Below are positions 28,401 to 40,122 of a stretch of 64,000 nt of DNA, in pieces. The DNA is taken from the NCBI RefSeq assembly GCF_000003815.2, contig NC_049980.1:2287182-2351181 (forward strand), in the 5' to 3' direction. The DNA is from Branchiostoma floridae. Taxonomy: Eukaryota; Chordata; Leptocardii; Amphioxiformes; Branchiostomatidae. Below the pieces are notes generated by a model, which was given only the letters and a program-made list of their open reading frames with translations, searched no databases and was not told the DNA's origin. Positions within the stretch are counted from its first letter, which is position 1, and each line of letters begins with the position of its first letter. The position numbers and the translations under genes were made by a program.

Positions 28401-31400
28401 GCATGTTCCCACCCTTTTCCATGGAAATGACCCTTGTGTGGTCCTCTTCATTCACCCATACTAGGAAAGTCTTGTTCATGTTATGCCTGAGGTCAGGTGC
28501 AAAGGGAAGGTTCATTCATGGTGGGGGGATAGATAGAGTGTGCTGTGGGGACGGTTCATTCATTATACTGGATGGATGACCTGAGGGGAAAGTGAAGCTG
28601 CATTGCTGTGCTAGTGGGATGAAGTCAGAGATTGTGTGGCAGAAAACAAATGAAGCAGACGTACAAAAAGGTGTTTGTTTCTGTGTTGGTGTGCGTGTCT
28701 GTGTGTTTCTTTGCATGTTTACAAACCTGTGTGTTGCAAAGTAGGCTGGGGCATCAGCACCCAGGAATGACGTGAAGTTGTTTTGTTGATGTTTGTGTGT
28801 GACCATGATGTGACATGTGTAAGTCTGCAAATACAAAAAGTGACAGAGTCTACAGTGGTAAGATGCATGTTGGGATATTGCTAACAGCGACAGTTTCCTG
28901 TGAAGACAACATGTTGGTTTACAGGGCGGAAATAAAGCTGCGGTGCATGACTCTACCTCCTTCAAGCCGGAGCAGAAGCGTTGGAACACGCGGGCCATGT
29001 TGCCGCCCTTCTCCATGGAGATGACCCGGGTGTGGTCCTCCTCGTTAACCCACACCAGGAAGTTCTTCTGTGCATTGTGCCTGCATGGGGAGGGGGGGGG
29101 GGTCCTTCACATGAGATCATGTGCAACTTATAAAGGAACAATGTTTGCTGTCAAATTTTGAGGCAATTGTATCCTAAAATAAGGGAAACAAAACTAGGTG
29201 ATCAGTAGACAGAAATCAACTCAAGAACTGGTAGCATCCGTTGAGGGAAGGGGGGGGGGGTCATTAACCAATTAGATGATTAAAGACTACTACTATGGTG
29301 AAAGAAAATCACAAGACTAAAGAAAATTCCAAAACAATATTATAAATTGGCAAAGGAATCAGAGAATGGTTTGCAGCAAGATAGCCTGAAAATGAATCCC
29401 ACAATGACACAGTCACCTTATGTTATGACCACAGCACATTTCAGCATCATTGCATGCCTTGAAACATCACTAAAGTATTCCACTATTTGACGTATGTTTC
29501 CATTTATTCCCTCTCATACCTTAACTCAACTTAAAACACAAACATTATCATTCTCTCTTAAGAAACTGCAGTGAGCCTTACAAGAGACTCAGTTTGTTCT
29601 TTTCTCATGTCAGTAAAAATACAGCACAAAGCTGCACAATTTTACACACCAGATGCCGCGTCCGTCGGGCCAGTCGCGGGCCATCCCAGCGCAGGTGAGG
29701 AGCGGCGAGACGGGCTTGTCAAACAGGAAGTGGTCATCGATCAGCTGCTGCTGCTCGTCATCTGTCATGTTGTTCAGTGGGTAGTACTTCCCCTCGAACT
29801 CTCCCGCGAGGTTAGCCAGGGCGTCAGACACGACACGCTCCACCTGTGGGGGAGGGAGGCACTATAATTATTTCTCATATTTCATCAACCAGCTTCCAAC
29901 CTTTTTCAACTATACGGTATTTCCATTTTATCAGTCTTTCTATTCTCTAAAATATATTCTTCAACTCCAATTTTCTGCCTGGGATAGTTAGGCGTTACGT
30001 GACTTTTCATCAATGACCCAGAGGCATCGGCGCTGTTACAAGGCAGCTCTGCATGTCTCTCCAGCATGTTGCTTTTGGCAAAACGGGTCCTCCAGTCGGC
30101 TCTAGCTATTCTTGGCTTTCTAAGTTTGTGGACTATGTTTTTTTCACCTCTTATTGACAACATTATCTACTGTTCCTGGTGGTTCGTTTTAGCAGTGAAT
30201 CCATGTGTAACCCCACCTCACGCCTCTCTGCTCTGGTGCAGGCTGGCGGCAGACTCAGGCCACGGATGCTCCGTCCCGTACGCACGCGGCTGGACAGCAC
30301 GTACTTGTCGTCAAAGTTCCCCCCGCGGATCTTGGTCCAGTCCAGATCGGTGGGATGCTTGTCGTTGGGGCCGTAGCCGCCGTGCCGTTCGTCGATAACG
30401 GCATCGAACAGTTCAGCAAATACCTGAGATGGACAAAAGACAGAGTCATCTACACTGTAGACTTATATAACAGGGGTCGAGATACTTTTTTCTGCATATA
30501 CCTACACTGGTGCAGGCAACATTAAAAGTTACCTGCACCAGTAAAATTTTACCTGCACCACTGAGTTTGCTTGCTTACTGCTTACTCTGAGTTTAGGAAG
30601 TATGAATCATACTAAAATTGTTTATGAACTATTACTATTTTTTGCTTTTACATACACAATAGGTGGTAACAGTCAATGCAGCTACAGTCAAACCTGCCCA
30701 AGACGACCGCCCGGGGGCCCGGAAAAAAGCGGTCGATTTGGACAGGTGGTCGCTGAGAAGAGTATCGACTCAAAACATGCCTGATGCAAAGTATAAACGG
30801 TTTCCGTTGTGTTTAATGGCAAATAGAAAGCACTCTGCACGCAGGCAAAGAAGCAAGGTCTTTAATGTCAAATACAACGCGCACACTGTAAATTGTAAAT
30901 TTAATCCCAAGCTTTTATCGAGCTTTTATACGAAACAGTGTTTTAAAGCTCAATATTTGTACACTAGTGTTTTAGACAGTAAGGGAACTTTGATGCTGTC
31001 AGTTACCATACAAGCCTTTATGCGTCGCTGTGTTCTTGATCGCCGCATCTGAAATAACTACGATGTACCTTTCGAATTCGATGCCCGTTAAGTCCCGATA
31101 GTGTACTTACCCACGGGTGAATGTATAGTACAGTTGGACAAACTCACCCACACAGATCTTTCTTAAAAAGGTATGAGCTACACAGATCTTTCTTTAAAAA
31201 AGTATGAGGCTGTATACGTTTCAGCATTCGTTCACTTTATAATGATATAGATTTAAAAAAAAAAAAACTTCCGCCGCCATCTTTATTCTAAACATAAAAT
31301 CGTAATGGCAGTCCAAATCCGATGCAAACTGGCCGATTTCGGCACAAAATCACGCTAGTTATCATAAAAAATCGATGAAAACCTCAATTTTAAAAATGAT

Positions 31401-34376
31401 ACGGTCGTTATGGGTCCCAATTTGGGCCGGTCGCGGTCGCGTTGGCCAGGTGGTCGTTGAGAAAAGGTCGCTTAATGCTTACGTCAATGGGGAAAAAAAT
31501 CGGGACCGAGAAAAAGCGGTCGAAATGGCCAGGTGGTCGCTCGGGCAGGTTTGACTGTAGTAACAATCCCTATACATCTAAATCAAAGGACATGTATGCA
31601 TAAAACCCAGTACATGGACCAGTGCAGGTTAAGTGCAGTTAGAGACCAGAAATACCTGCACAGCCCCAATTTTACCTGCACTAACCTGCATATGCAGGTG
31701 GTATTTCAAGCCCTGGATAACATCACAAGGAAGTTGTTAAATGGTAGAAGCAGCACAAATCTTTCCTTGAGTTAGCTAGGTTGAAATTACTCTGCCTCAT
31801 CTACTTCCTGCAATTGTTTACAAGTTTGCTCTTCCAAAGAACTAATGCTGATCTACTGAGCTATTTATCCTTTGACAGTACATGTACCATGTGGGTCCTC
31901 TTTATTTTGAGAAGCTCCAGGTTAGCAGTAAATGTAAAGTGACAAGTCATTCTGAGCTTGATTGCAAATATAGTGTCTTATGCTAAATGGCAGTTACACC
32001 ATTTTTTTTTGTATGTCAGCTAATAGACAAATGAAGCATCCAAACCAGGTCCTGCTGATGGAAAGAGAGGAAGAAACACCAGATTTTTATCGATAAATTG
32101 AAGCTAGTTCCCAGATTAGTAGATTTTGTGCACCCTAGCAGCTTCCTCTGGAACTGCAGGGAAAGTCTGTAACCCACCTCGTATGACTCCTCATCTCCGG
32201 CGACCATCCCGACCGTCTTGATGAAGGGATGTCCGGGGTTGTCCACCCCCGTCTGGATGCACTGGTCCAGCGTGTAGCCGGCGGGCGTGGCCTTGTCCCG
32301 CAGCTTGGCGTAGATCTTGGGTGTCAGGTTACTGGCCATGATGTTGTTGTGCTTTTTCAGGTCAGGATAGTCAGCACTAGGGGGGAGGGGGGGGGGGGAA
32401 AGAGGTACATTTAGGGGATATATATTGCTGATTGAAGCCCTCTTCACCTGCTAAAGGAGCCTTTTACCAGCACAGATCATGCAAGGAACCTTTTTCTTCC
32501 CTCATCCTCATCTGCTGTGCTTATTCTAAATTAACATGCAGATACCCTGTAAGTACCTACTCTTTACCACATTGGAACCGCAGTATCAAAAAATTATATC
32601 CAGCATTCTCTAGTCATTTTTGCCCCACAACCTGACCTTTATCCCTGTGTCCTTAAGGCTTTAACCCAAGGCGATACTAGAAGTGCATTAATCTCATATC
32701 TTGTTCTTAGCATCATTTGGGTCTGTTCTACTTCTCGCTGCACCCTTATTTACAGCAATAACAGTAGCAAGCTTGTATTTCAGCAAAATATTGTTGACGC
32801 TAGCCTGGTATCCAACGCTATTACAGCTGCTGAGTCTCTTTCCTCTTCTCCAGAAATTCCCAGGCTAAAGTAAACTGCAAAATGGATGTGATGTTATCAT
32901 TGAAGGTGTCCTAGGCTGTCAAGATGGAGCCTGATTATAATTTGCCCAAGACTGCAACTGTGACTCTGTTAGACTGCAACACATTACATTCCTACTCCTG
33001 CATGCACACACTGATACATGTGAAGTCTCTGATAGTGATACACATCATATACAAGAACAGTCAACATCTAGACATGCATCCACATGCAGTAAAGCATGAC
33101 ATGGGGGTTTTACCTGTTATTGAATGAGCAACTACATTATGATATGTCACCTACCTCTTGCTACAGGCTACATGACCAGCTCAGTCCTTTCTGTCTTTTT
33201 TCTGTTAGTTTGTATGAAATCATAGATCACTGTCAATTGAAGTTCAGACAGCATGCTTTGGTCAACTTGCATTTTTTCCAACATTGACTCGATGATTTAG
33301 ACATCTTTAGTTCCTGCGTTGCTACTGACTGTTTCTAAGACTGACCAGGGACATGTTTTGTTACAGTGATGATTTTGGAATGGTGTTTGCCACAGAGACA
33401 CACTTGCCACAGGTACATCGATCAGTCTTACCTAGGAGGGTATCTTTTTCTGACCGGTTTCATTGGCACATTGTCGGCGGCACGTAGCGTGCACGAGTAG
33501 CGCTGGTGGACAGAGCTGGTCAGGAAGCCCAGCATAAAGGCTACGGCCAGCGGCGCCGAGGTCCATAGGCACCGGGTGCACGTTCTGTGAACGCACAAAC
33601 CCATGATGCTAGCCGTGAGACTCTCGCGAGCGCACATCGGTGTGTGTGTGTGAGTCAGTGTACATAACCAACACAAACCAGCATGGCAAGTACACATGGA
33701 CACAAGGGTTGGGACTTTCATGAAGAGTCTTACTCAAGAGTCAGTCTCAATGATGGTTTATTGGTAAATACGCTTGCAGCACAAAGCTGAATTTAGGTTT
33801 TGACAATGAGTATTATGGCAAAGTCATATTTAGGAAAATTAAACAGTGAAACAAGTGGGAAAATGTACCAAAAATTTATACTTGTTCCTTGCCTTACATA
33901 TATTCATGTTAGCTTAGACATTGTTGCAGCATAACACCATCAGGCCCTTTCAAAATGAGAATGCAAGGACTTAAATTATTGGATGTATATTCAACATTTC
34001 TGCTACAATGGCATGTCATGGTGGTCATATTACTGAGACTTTATACAGTAATATCATTTTCAACGACAATGAGTCCGACTATGAAATCACAATGTAAATG
34101 GTGGGATGGATGGGAGAGTTAGGAAGAGGGGATGGAGATATAGTAGTATAGGGAGGAATGTAGGGATGAAAGGGCTAACTAGATTTATCAAGGGAGAGAC
34201 TTTAACACTTTAAGGTACATGTGGACATCTTCTTACCTTGGGGGGTACATTTTTCTGGCCCCGCCCACGCGGGCATCAACGGTCTGGTTGCCATAGTACC
34301 AGGCAGAGGCGGCGGCCACGCCCACTCCCCCGGCGGCGGCTAGCGTGCGAGCGTTGCGAACGAAGAACGCTGACAT
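25185..34376 (-). CDS. CKMT: Mitochondrial creatine kinase (CKMT), complete, with alternative exons
   Basis: It catalyses reversible phosphate transfer between ATP and creatine in the mitochondrial intermembrane space. Coding exons on the minus strand are 34376-34237 (or alternative 33604-33432), 32376-32178, 30423-30217, 29843-29650, one of 29080-28957 / 28486-28363 / 27699-27576, 26005-25871 and 25430-25185. The product is about 414 residues, normal for CKMT precursors. Family marks are [14 protein letters not shown] after the transit peptide, [30 protein letters not shown] (ATP-binding arginines), the catalytic NEED with [27 protein letters not shown] with the reactive cysteine, and [13 protein letters not shown]. 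The gene has two first exons and three exon 5 versions. It is divergent from UBAP2L. A gap of 100 N lies in an intron. Confidence 0.95.
25871..26005 (-). CDS. CKMT: CKMT exon 6 (reactive cysteine)
   Basis: The exon is 45 codons, phase 0 to 0. It encodes [20 protein letters not shown], then [20 protein letters not shown]. The Cys in LTCPS corresponds to the hyper-reactive active-site cysteine of creatine kinases. Confidence 0.95.
27576..27699 (-). CDS. CKMT: CKMT exon 5, version a (last in transcript order)
   Basis: The exon is 124 nt with acceptor CTCCCCAG and donor GAG|GTATTG. It encodes [20 protein letters not shown], then [21 protein letters not shown]. It lacks the Cys found in the RFC of versions b and c. 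All catalytic residues are kept. Confidence 0.93.
28054..28153. other. Assembly gap (100 N)
   Basis: A run of 100 N between CKMT exon 5 versions a and b. The flanks are G-rich (GGGGTGGGGGGGGAGG). The real length is unknown, so a further exon 5 copy could be hidden here. Confidence 0.98.
28363..28486 (-). CDS. CKMT: CKMT exon 5, version b
   Basis: The exon is 124 nt with acceptor GACCTCAG and donor CAG|GTAACC. It encodes [20 protein letters not shown], then [21 protein letters not shown]. Its codon use differs from versions a and c (more A/T third bases), suggesting an older or independently drifting copy. The 100-N gap lies between this version and version a. Confidence 0.93.
28957..29080 (-). 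CDS. CKMT: CKMT exon 5, version c (first in transcript order)
   Basis: The exon is 124 nt with acceptor CCATGCAG and donor GAG|GTAGAG. It encodes [20 protein letters not shown], then [21 protein letters not shown]. It contains the catalytic Glu of NEED and the conserved Arg of HTRVIS. Confidence 0.93.
29650..29843 (-). CDS. CKMT: CKMT exon 4
   Basis: The exon encodes [16 protein letters not shown], then [20 protein letters not shown] and [10 protein letters not shown]. It ends TG| in phase 2, so that the next exon supplies the G of Trp. All three exon 5 versions do this. Confidence 0.95.
30217..30423 (-). CDS. CKMT: CKMT exon 3 (nucleotide-binding arginines)
   Basis: The exon is 69 codons, phase 0 to 0. 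It contains [20 protein letters not shown] and CTRAERRE, the conserved guanidino-kinase block that contacts ATP phosphates. A nested MITE ends 47 bp upstream of its acceptor. Confidence 0.95.
30471..31715. mobile_element. CAGGGCTCGA-type MITE interrupted by a second transposon
   Basis: The outer ends CAGGGGTCGAGATAC and GTATTTCAAGCCCTG, plus CTGCACC-rich interiors, match the element at 15675-16124. The flanks TATAA/GATAA suggest a diverged 5-bp duplication. A second element occupies its middle. It lies in the CKMT intron before exon 3. Confidence 0.8.
30685..31557. mobile_element. Nested Tc1/mariner-like non-autonomous element
   Basis: The ends CAGTCAAACCTGCCC and GGGCAGGTTTGACTG are exact inverted repeats, flanked by TA on both sides as for Tc1/mariner insertion. 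Subterminal GGTCG blocks repeat inside. No transposase frame is visible in 873 bp. A solo end of the same family occurs at about 51032-51048. Confidence 0.82.
32178..32376 (-). CDS. CKMT: CKMT exon 2 (N-terminal helical domain)
   Basis: The exon is 199 nt. The acceptor follows a C-rich tract (CCCCCTAG). It encodes [20 protein letters not shown] through [20 protein letters not shown] to GDEESYE. The donor is GAG|GTGGGT, phase 0. Confidence 0.94.
33432..33604 (-). CDS. CKMT: CKMT exon 1B: alternative first coding exon
   Basis: The frame runs open to donor CCTAG|GTAAGA at 33431. It ends in RKRYPPR in phase 2, exactly like exon 1A (RKMYPPR). The likely start MGLCVHR is at 33604; an upstream in-frame Met is at 33721. 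The peptide carries a hydrophobic segment [10 protein letters not shown]. It probably has its own promoter between 33.6 and 34.2 kb, but none is obvious. Confidence 0.7.
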
Positions 34377-34425
34377 CTTGCGTGATCTTTAAGAACTTAG
34401 GGATACAGAACCACTGAAAACTTAT
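34237..34425 (-). CDS. CKMT: CKMT exon 1A: 5'UTR plus transit peptide
   Basis: The acceptor TTTTCTTCCAG ends at 34426, so a non-coding exon must lie further upstream. The ATG is at 34376. It encodes [20 protein letters not shown], then [11 protein letters not shown], a basic Ala/Gly-rich mitochondrial presequence, and ends RKMYPPR. The donor is GTAAGA at 34236, phase 2. Confidence 0.9.
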
Positions 34426-34902
34426 CTGGAAGAAAATAAATGTACTCAATGTTAGTTAACTTAAAACACCCAGTGTACATGTCTATCTGTCCTTTTCACA
34501 ATTTGACACATATTATACATACACGTAATTGGATAATCTTACATGCCCAGAAAGAGAACTATAAATTAAAGTAAACTGTTGGAACTTAACAAATAGAATG
34601 TGTTTTAAATCATAACCATACCAAAATGTCACAGAAAAAGTTAAACATCTGACTGAGGGTTGGGTAGCTTGTCCAGGACACAGATCTAATCTCTTACTCT
34701 TAGTCTTACATCTTAACTAAAGGAAATTGAGCTAATCTGCCCTTGGGCTATTAGCTAATTGAATTATAGTATGGAGAACCACTTACAAGTAAACTGTTTT
34801 CAGTACAGTAGCAGGCCTGTTTATCAAGGTGATTATTTGTCTAAATAATAAACATTACAATGTAGTGAAACCAGCAGGGGTTGCAACATATTATTACTAG
34901 TA

Positions 34903-34905
<3 letters not shown>

Positions 34906-34969
<64 letters not shown>
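34906..34969. repeat. (GT)n microsatellite
   Basis: An uninterrupted GT dinucleotide run of about 64 bp, capable of forming Z-DNA and likely length-polymorphic. Confidence 0.97.
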
Positions 34970-34970
<1 letters not shown>

Positions 34971-35844
34971 ACGCGTGGGCGTGTGCATGTAATGATATAA
35001 TCTAAGTCTGACCGTCACCGTCTCAAATTCGGACTTGGAAAATGCAACACCGAAAAAGTACTCTATATGGGAAATACTTTAATAAAATTGAACAGCCTCA
35101 CTGGACATTTGCCATGGATTCCTGTATCCATACTGTATTACAGGAATATAATACTTGGGTCCAGCCACCAGATTTATCTACTTGTGCCACACTGGATGAC
35201 ATTCTCTGGAGATCCCAAAATTAAAACAGGGGGGGGGGGCAAAAAATGCTGCTAAACCACAGGACTACAAAGCTGAATTTTACCACATAACAGTGTATCA
35301 AAGAAACAACAAGTCTTTATTTGTAGGTTGCATATGCATGTTGTCTAGTACTGCTAATTAATATTCAATATGTCAAGCACGACCAAAGAAGTACACTACA
35401 TGTAGAACTATGGTATATGGCTCCAAGGACTGCACATTTTGCAGTTACATAACTTTTATGACAAGCTGGCACAAGCTGGCCTTTTGCAGCAATATGTCGG
35501 CAAGTTCACACTTGCGTGGAGCCTCCTGGAAGGTGATTTTTTTGTGAGAGCAGACAAGACGTAAACGGAGGTCAACCAGGCCATTGACTCAAGTCAGTGT
35601 GGCCTTTCTGATAGCTTCACAGCCCAGCATATGATGGGGGTACGTAGTTATTGATTAATACCCGTGATATGTACAGTAATCAATATTCCTGCATAGTGGA
35701 AGCCACGTACAGTAATGTACATCTATAACGCAGGGCACACTCTCTTTAATCTTTATGTGATAATATATGTGCCACAAATTTAAAATGCTTGTAACTAAGT
35801 CTCGTAACAAATTACTGAAATACAGACTGTCTTTAGACATTTGT

Positions 35845-35925
35845 CTCTTCTATCCTCTACGCAAAGGATAGAAGAGACTCGGGAGCTATGCTACGGCTAG
35901 AAGAGACTCGGGAGCTATAATACGG
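35845..35925. repeat. Hairpin followed by short tandem duplication
   Basis: TCTCTTCTATCCT and AGGATAGAAGAGA form a perfect 13-bp stem around CTACGCAA. The right arm continues into AGAAGAGACTCGGGAGCTAT, which is repeated once more. Confidence 0.85.
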
Positions 35926-38789
35926 CTGAATACCAGGCTAACATGGACCCATTCATGACAGACTTTAAGTAGGTCTGCCTGAGGCCTGGAAGGCACTGAA
36001 GTGTGGACACTTAATCACACACCTACAGCAGCACCTGTTTACCATAAGAACAGGTGTCTAAATCTCTTCCCTGAAGGCAAACTTCTCCCCCACTACCTTG
36101 TATTATAACATCAGACAATAAGTTAACTTAAACCCTTCAACGTATGGAAACATTCATATCTCCAATGCAAAGAACCCAAGCTAGCTATGCTGTAAGTATT
36201 GTGCCTCAATTATCATGTAAACTTGATTGTGACTGTTCCAAGCCGTGACAGCACAACGAAATACAGTTAAGGCACACAACCATGTGTTCCATCCTATTCA
36301 ATCAGATAGAGTACATACATGTCTCTTTCCAAAACCCAGCAGATGAAAATTACCAAGAGGAGGCAAATCAATACTGCCTACAGTTCCCTGTAACAAGATG
36401 GAGGTACTGTTCACTGGGATGGGACTGTGGATATATCTAATGAACTGCTGATGGGGACTGGGAAAAAATAGGCATAGCACACACAATGGCACCTTAGGCT
36501 TACCTTAGATAATCTGCAGTCCACTTAAGGATTAAGAAACTGAAACATAACCCAACCTCCTTAGACTGTCTTAAATTACTTGGCTCAAGTCTTCAAATTT
36601 AAATGAAAACGAAAAGAATACAGAAATTGACAACCAAGTATGAGAAGAACATATAAAAACACTCTACCTCAGAAACCTGATAGTTACATTCAAACATTAA
36701 CAAATATTGTGACAAGACCTGCTGTTAAAAGTTGTGACCTTAGTTTGAAATTGAGTTGAGGAATAATTTGCTACACATATTAAACTAAACACTGCCTGAG
36801 TGCCCCCAGCTATCAGCTGAAACATGATCCGTCGGAATGGTTTCCTAGCAACAAGGGCTCTGTTGTATACTGGGATTCTCAGCAGCACAGAAACAGAAAG
36901 AAAGATAGAACTAGAAGGAAACATTTTTAGGTGCCAAGTTTTACAGAAAGCCCTTGGTATGTAGTGCCCTGCCAGTGGAATGCACTGCCAAAGTCAATGT
37001 CAAAGGCTACTGCAGTAGTGGACTTGTGAATTTGAGCTGAGCTAAGCATGCTCTAAATCGAAGAGTCTAACTCTCCAACCCCTCATGCCCAATGAAAACA
37101 GTTACAGGGCAGGGTGGTTACGCATAGTCTGTGTAATGCAAACTCCGCTGTCCAGGGCCGTAACTGGCCCCTCCAATAAGAACTTAAAGAAGCGCGATTA
37201 AATCAGGCTAGGTTATGTACAGATACTGAACTTTGAAATTCTGTAAGAGGAAGTCCTGCAACAGCAGCAAAATGGCATGTTTGAACGTAGGGTTCAAACG
37301 CACTTTCCCCTCTATGAATCATTAATGTCAAAGGCCATTCTTCTCCATTGGTAAACTTTTAACAGTCACGTACTCGTACGTCAGTACTTTCCAGGCGTTC
37401 TGTTCCAACAGGCTGACACGTTGCATTCACGTGCATATGTCAGACCAATACTTCATGATAGAAATCTTGATTGTTTTTGCAGCTCCCATCAAAAATTCAA
37501 CCAAAATAATGTGATACTAGTAGTAGTATGCAGTAACAGTGGCCCTAATATCAAAGACAGCCCTTTACATTGGATGGTGAACATACTAACGGGAGGTGCC
37601 CCAACACGGTACGCTTTTTCTTGCGCTCAAACTCATGGCGCTCCATCGCTAGTTGCCTGAGAGTGGTCAAAGTTTGATGACTGAATTTTTTACACATAGA
37701 TTTGAACAACATACTTGAATAAGAAATGCATTCATTTGGTTCATGAACCTTTCGCGCTGCGTGTTACAAGCGGCTAACACTGTGAAACAATTTCGTGTAT
37801 GTAACCTTCCAATTTTGTGCTACGCTGGATAGTGTGCCTAACTCGGTACGCTTTTTTACATTTTGCTCTCTTCAGAAGTAAGAGGTAAATTTAAGTACAC
37901 AGAAAAAAATTGATAGTATGATATTTTAGATTACTTTTAACAGTAAAATCGTGACTGTATGTACTTTCTGTCTCATATGAGGAAGGCTGTACCTAGAACA
38001 ATCCAGCTGATGTTTTACGGGCAATGGGCTGAATGCACTGATTGTGAATGCCCGACTAAAAAAACCATTACGAAAAAACGACACCGCCAACATCAACAAA
38101 ACTCTGTGTGATTATATGAAAATATCATATACATCTCTCTATCAAGTCTTATTTCCATAGACAGCACGAATAATTTGTTACAGTCAAATAAATCTTTGGA
38201 GCGTTCTCTTGTCTGCCACCTTCACGGCCACACTCCCTTGGGAGTACAATGGTGGCAATGTTTATGTCGCTTCCTTTTGGTTGCTTTTCTACTCAACAAA
38301 CATTTGAAGACCCATATCCATAGTGTTTTATGGAGCTTTATTCATGTGTATCATGGCAGTTGTGTGACTGCTTGGACGAGTTCGTATAGTTAGCGACACG
38401 AGCCGCCAATACGCAGAGGCCGGTGACCGCAGTGATTCAGCACTGTCAACATTACTGTTAGAATTCTGTTTTTAAAAAACATGAAGTAAATATGTTAAAG
38501 TATACTTGGAATGCAAATTAAAGCTGTGTGCATGGACTTGGTTTATTTACCTTTGTAATCAGCATAGTCAGTGGCAACAAACACGGTGTACTTATGGATA
38601 ATAAGATCAGCAAAAAATCCGTACCGTCTTAGGACGGTAACCGTCTTAGGGCGGCCCCCGTTACTGCTGAAATTTTCGCGTGACAGGTGGAGAAAGTTGA
38701 TATCTAAAGAAGATATTGAATGCCACCAAATGGTCAATTTTTACTGTTCTTCCACACAAGTTCAAGTTATGTTAATATTTCTCTTCGCC

Positions 38790-39480
38790 AATGGCGATAG
38801 AGTATGTTTTTGTCGACTTGGGTCTGTATGTAGGTCAACAGCATATAACTCGAGAAATTGTAGATGGAACTTTGTGATTTTTGGTAGGTGTGTAGCGGTT
38901 GTCGAAAGGAATGCCAAGTTCGAAAACGGTTTACCTGGCGTTTTCCTACGGTACTGCAGCGAGCTTGGTATGTTTTTTGCAGTTTGTTTTGGGCAGCATA
39001 AGTCAAAATCTAGCTGGGCGATTTTCAAGAAACTTGGTAGGTGTGTAGCGGTTTTGGAGAGAAAGGTCAAGTGCGAAAATGGTTTACCTGGCTCTTACCT
39101 ACGGCGCTGTAGCGGGATTTGTATGTAAGTGCGTTTGTCTGTAAGCAAGATAACTCGAGAACCCTTGAATGGATCCTGATGATATTTGGTAGGTGGGTGG
39201 GGGTCAAGAAAACGAAGGTCAAGTTCGATAATGGGCCCCCTAGTGACTGCCTAAGGTACTGCAGCAAAACTTTTATTTTTGACACTTCGTGTTTTGGATA
39301 TGCTGTGGTCATGATTTTTGAGTGGTAGATAGCCCTTGGGGCAGAGAGTAAGTGCTGTGAGTTTGGACCCCCTAGCGGCTTTTTGGGAACTGCAGGCACC
39401 GATTTCCTTTCAAACTTTGAACGAGAATAACTCGAGAACGTGTTGACGGATCATCAGGATTTTTTGGTATGTAGATAGAA
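38790..39480. repeat. Diverged long-period tandem repeat (TAACTCGAGAA family)
   Basis: Several degenerate copies of a roughly 170-bp unit share TAACTCGAGAA, TTTTTGGTAGGT(G), GTGTAGCGGTT and TTACCTGGC motifs. A related copy lies at about 18405-18595 in GOLM intron 1 (GATAACTCGAGAAAGG then GATTTTTGGTATGTAGGTA). Open frames through it repeat with the unit and are not taken as genes. Confidence 0.7.
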
Positions 39481-40122
39481 TGAGTACTTAAAATAATAAT
39501 CTGCATGGAAAGATGCATTTAATTGTAATCAGTGGACAATTAACAGAAATAAACTGTTTTGTATATACATGTATCTCACTTGACCTATATCTATGGACAC
39601 ATCTGTTTGACAGATGTTTTTGCTGGAGGAAACACTGACAAGCCGTGAGCTGGACACTGAAAAGCTTGAAATTCTGATTGACCAGGGGTGCTATCAGGTC
39701 ATCTTGTACAATCAGGTCTTGTTTTGGTAGCATTTGTGGGGTTTGGGGGTAGGTACTATTTAGTAATAGATGAATAAGACCTTAAAGTCTTAAATAAAGG
39801 CATGATTTAGTAATACATGAATAAGACCTTAAAGTCTTGAATAAAGGCATGATTATTTGGCGAAGAGATGGGTTCGTTGAACTCTAGTTAGATTTCAATT
39901 CGTGGGCAAGGACCGCGAAAACCCTCCGAGTTATACGCTCGTAAAGGCGCAGGTGGGTTGAATTCCAATGATGGCCTACAAGGACCCTAGAGGTATAAAA
40001 GCACTTGAAACTCAAAACCACATAGCGTCCTCCTTTCCATTGTGTATCTCTTCCGATAAGATATACGATGACTTTAGATAAACAGTTCTCTATTCATGAT
40101 TCCCGTCCGCCTGCCCCAGCCC

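Larger units (their letters stand above)
34426..40122 (-). other. CKMT upstream intron, 3' part
   Basis: If the CKMT 5' non-coding exon lies near 44.7 kb, this is its first intron. It holds a (GT)n tract, a hairpin repeat near 35845, an interspersed repeat at 37100-37215 related to 11386-11450, a diverged tandem repeat at 38790-39480 and a two-copy 52-bp duplication at 39755-39852. I see no coding exon. Confidence 0.5.
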
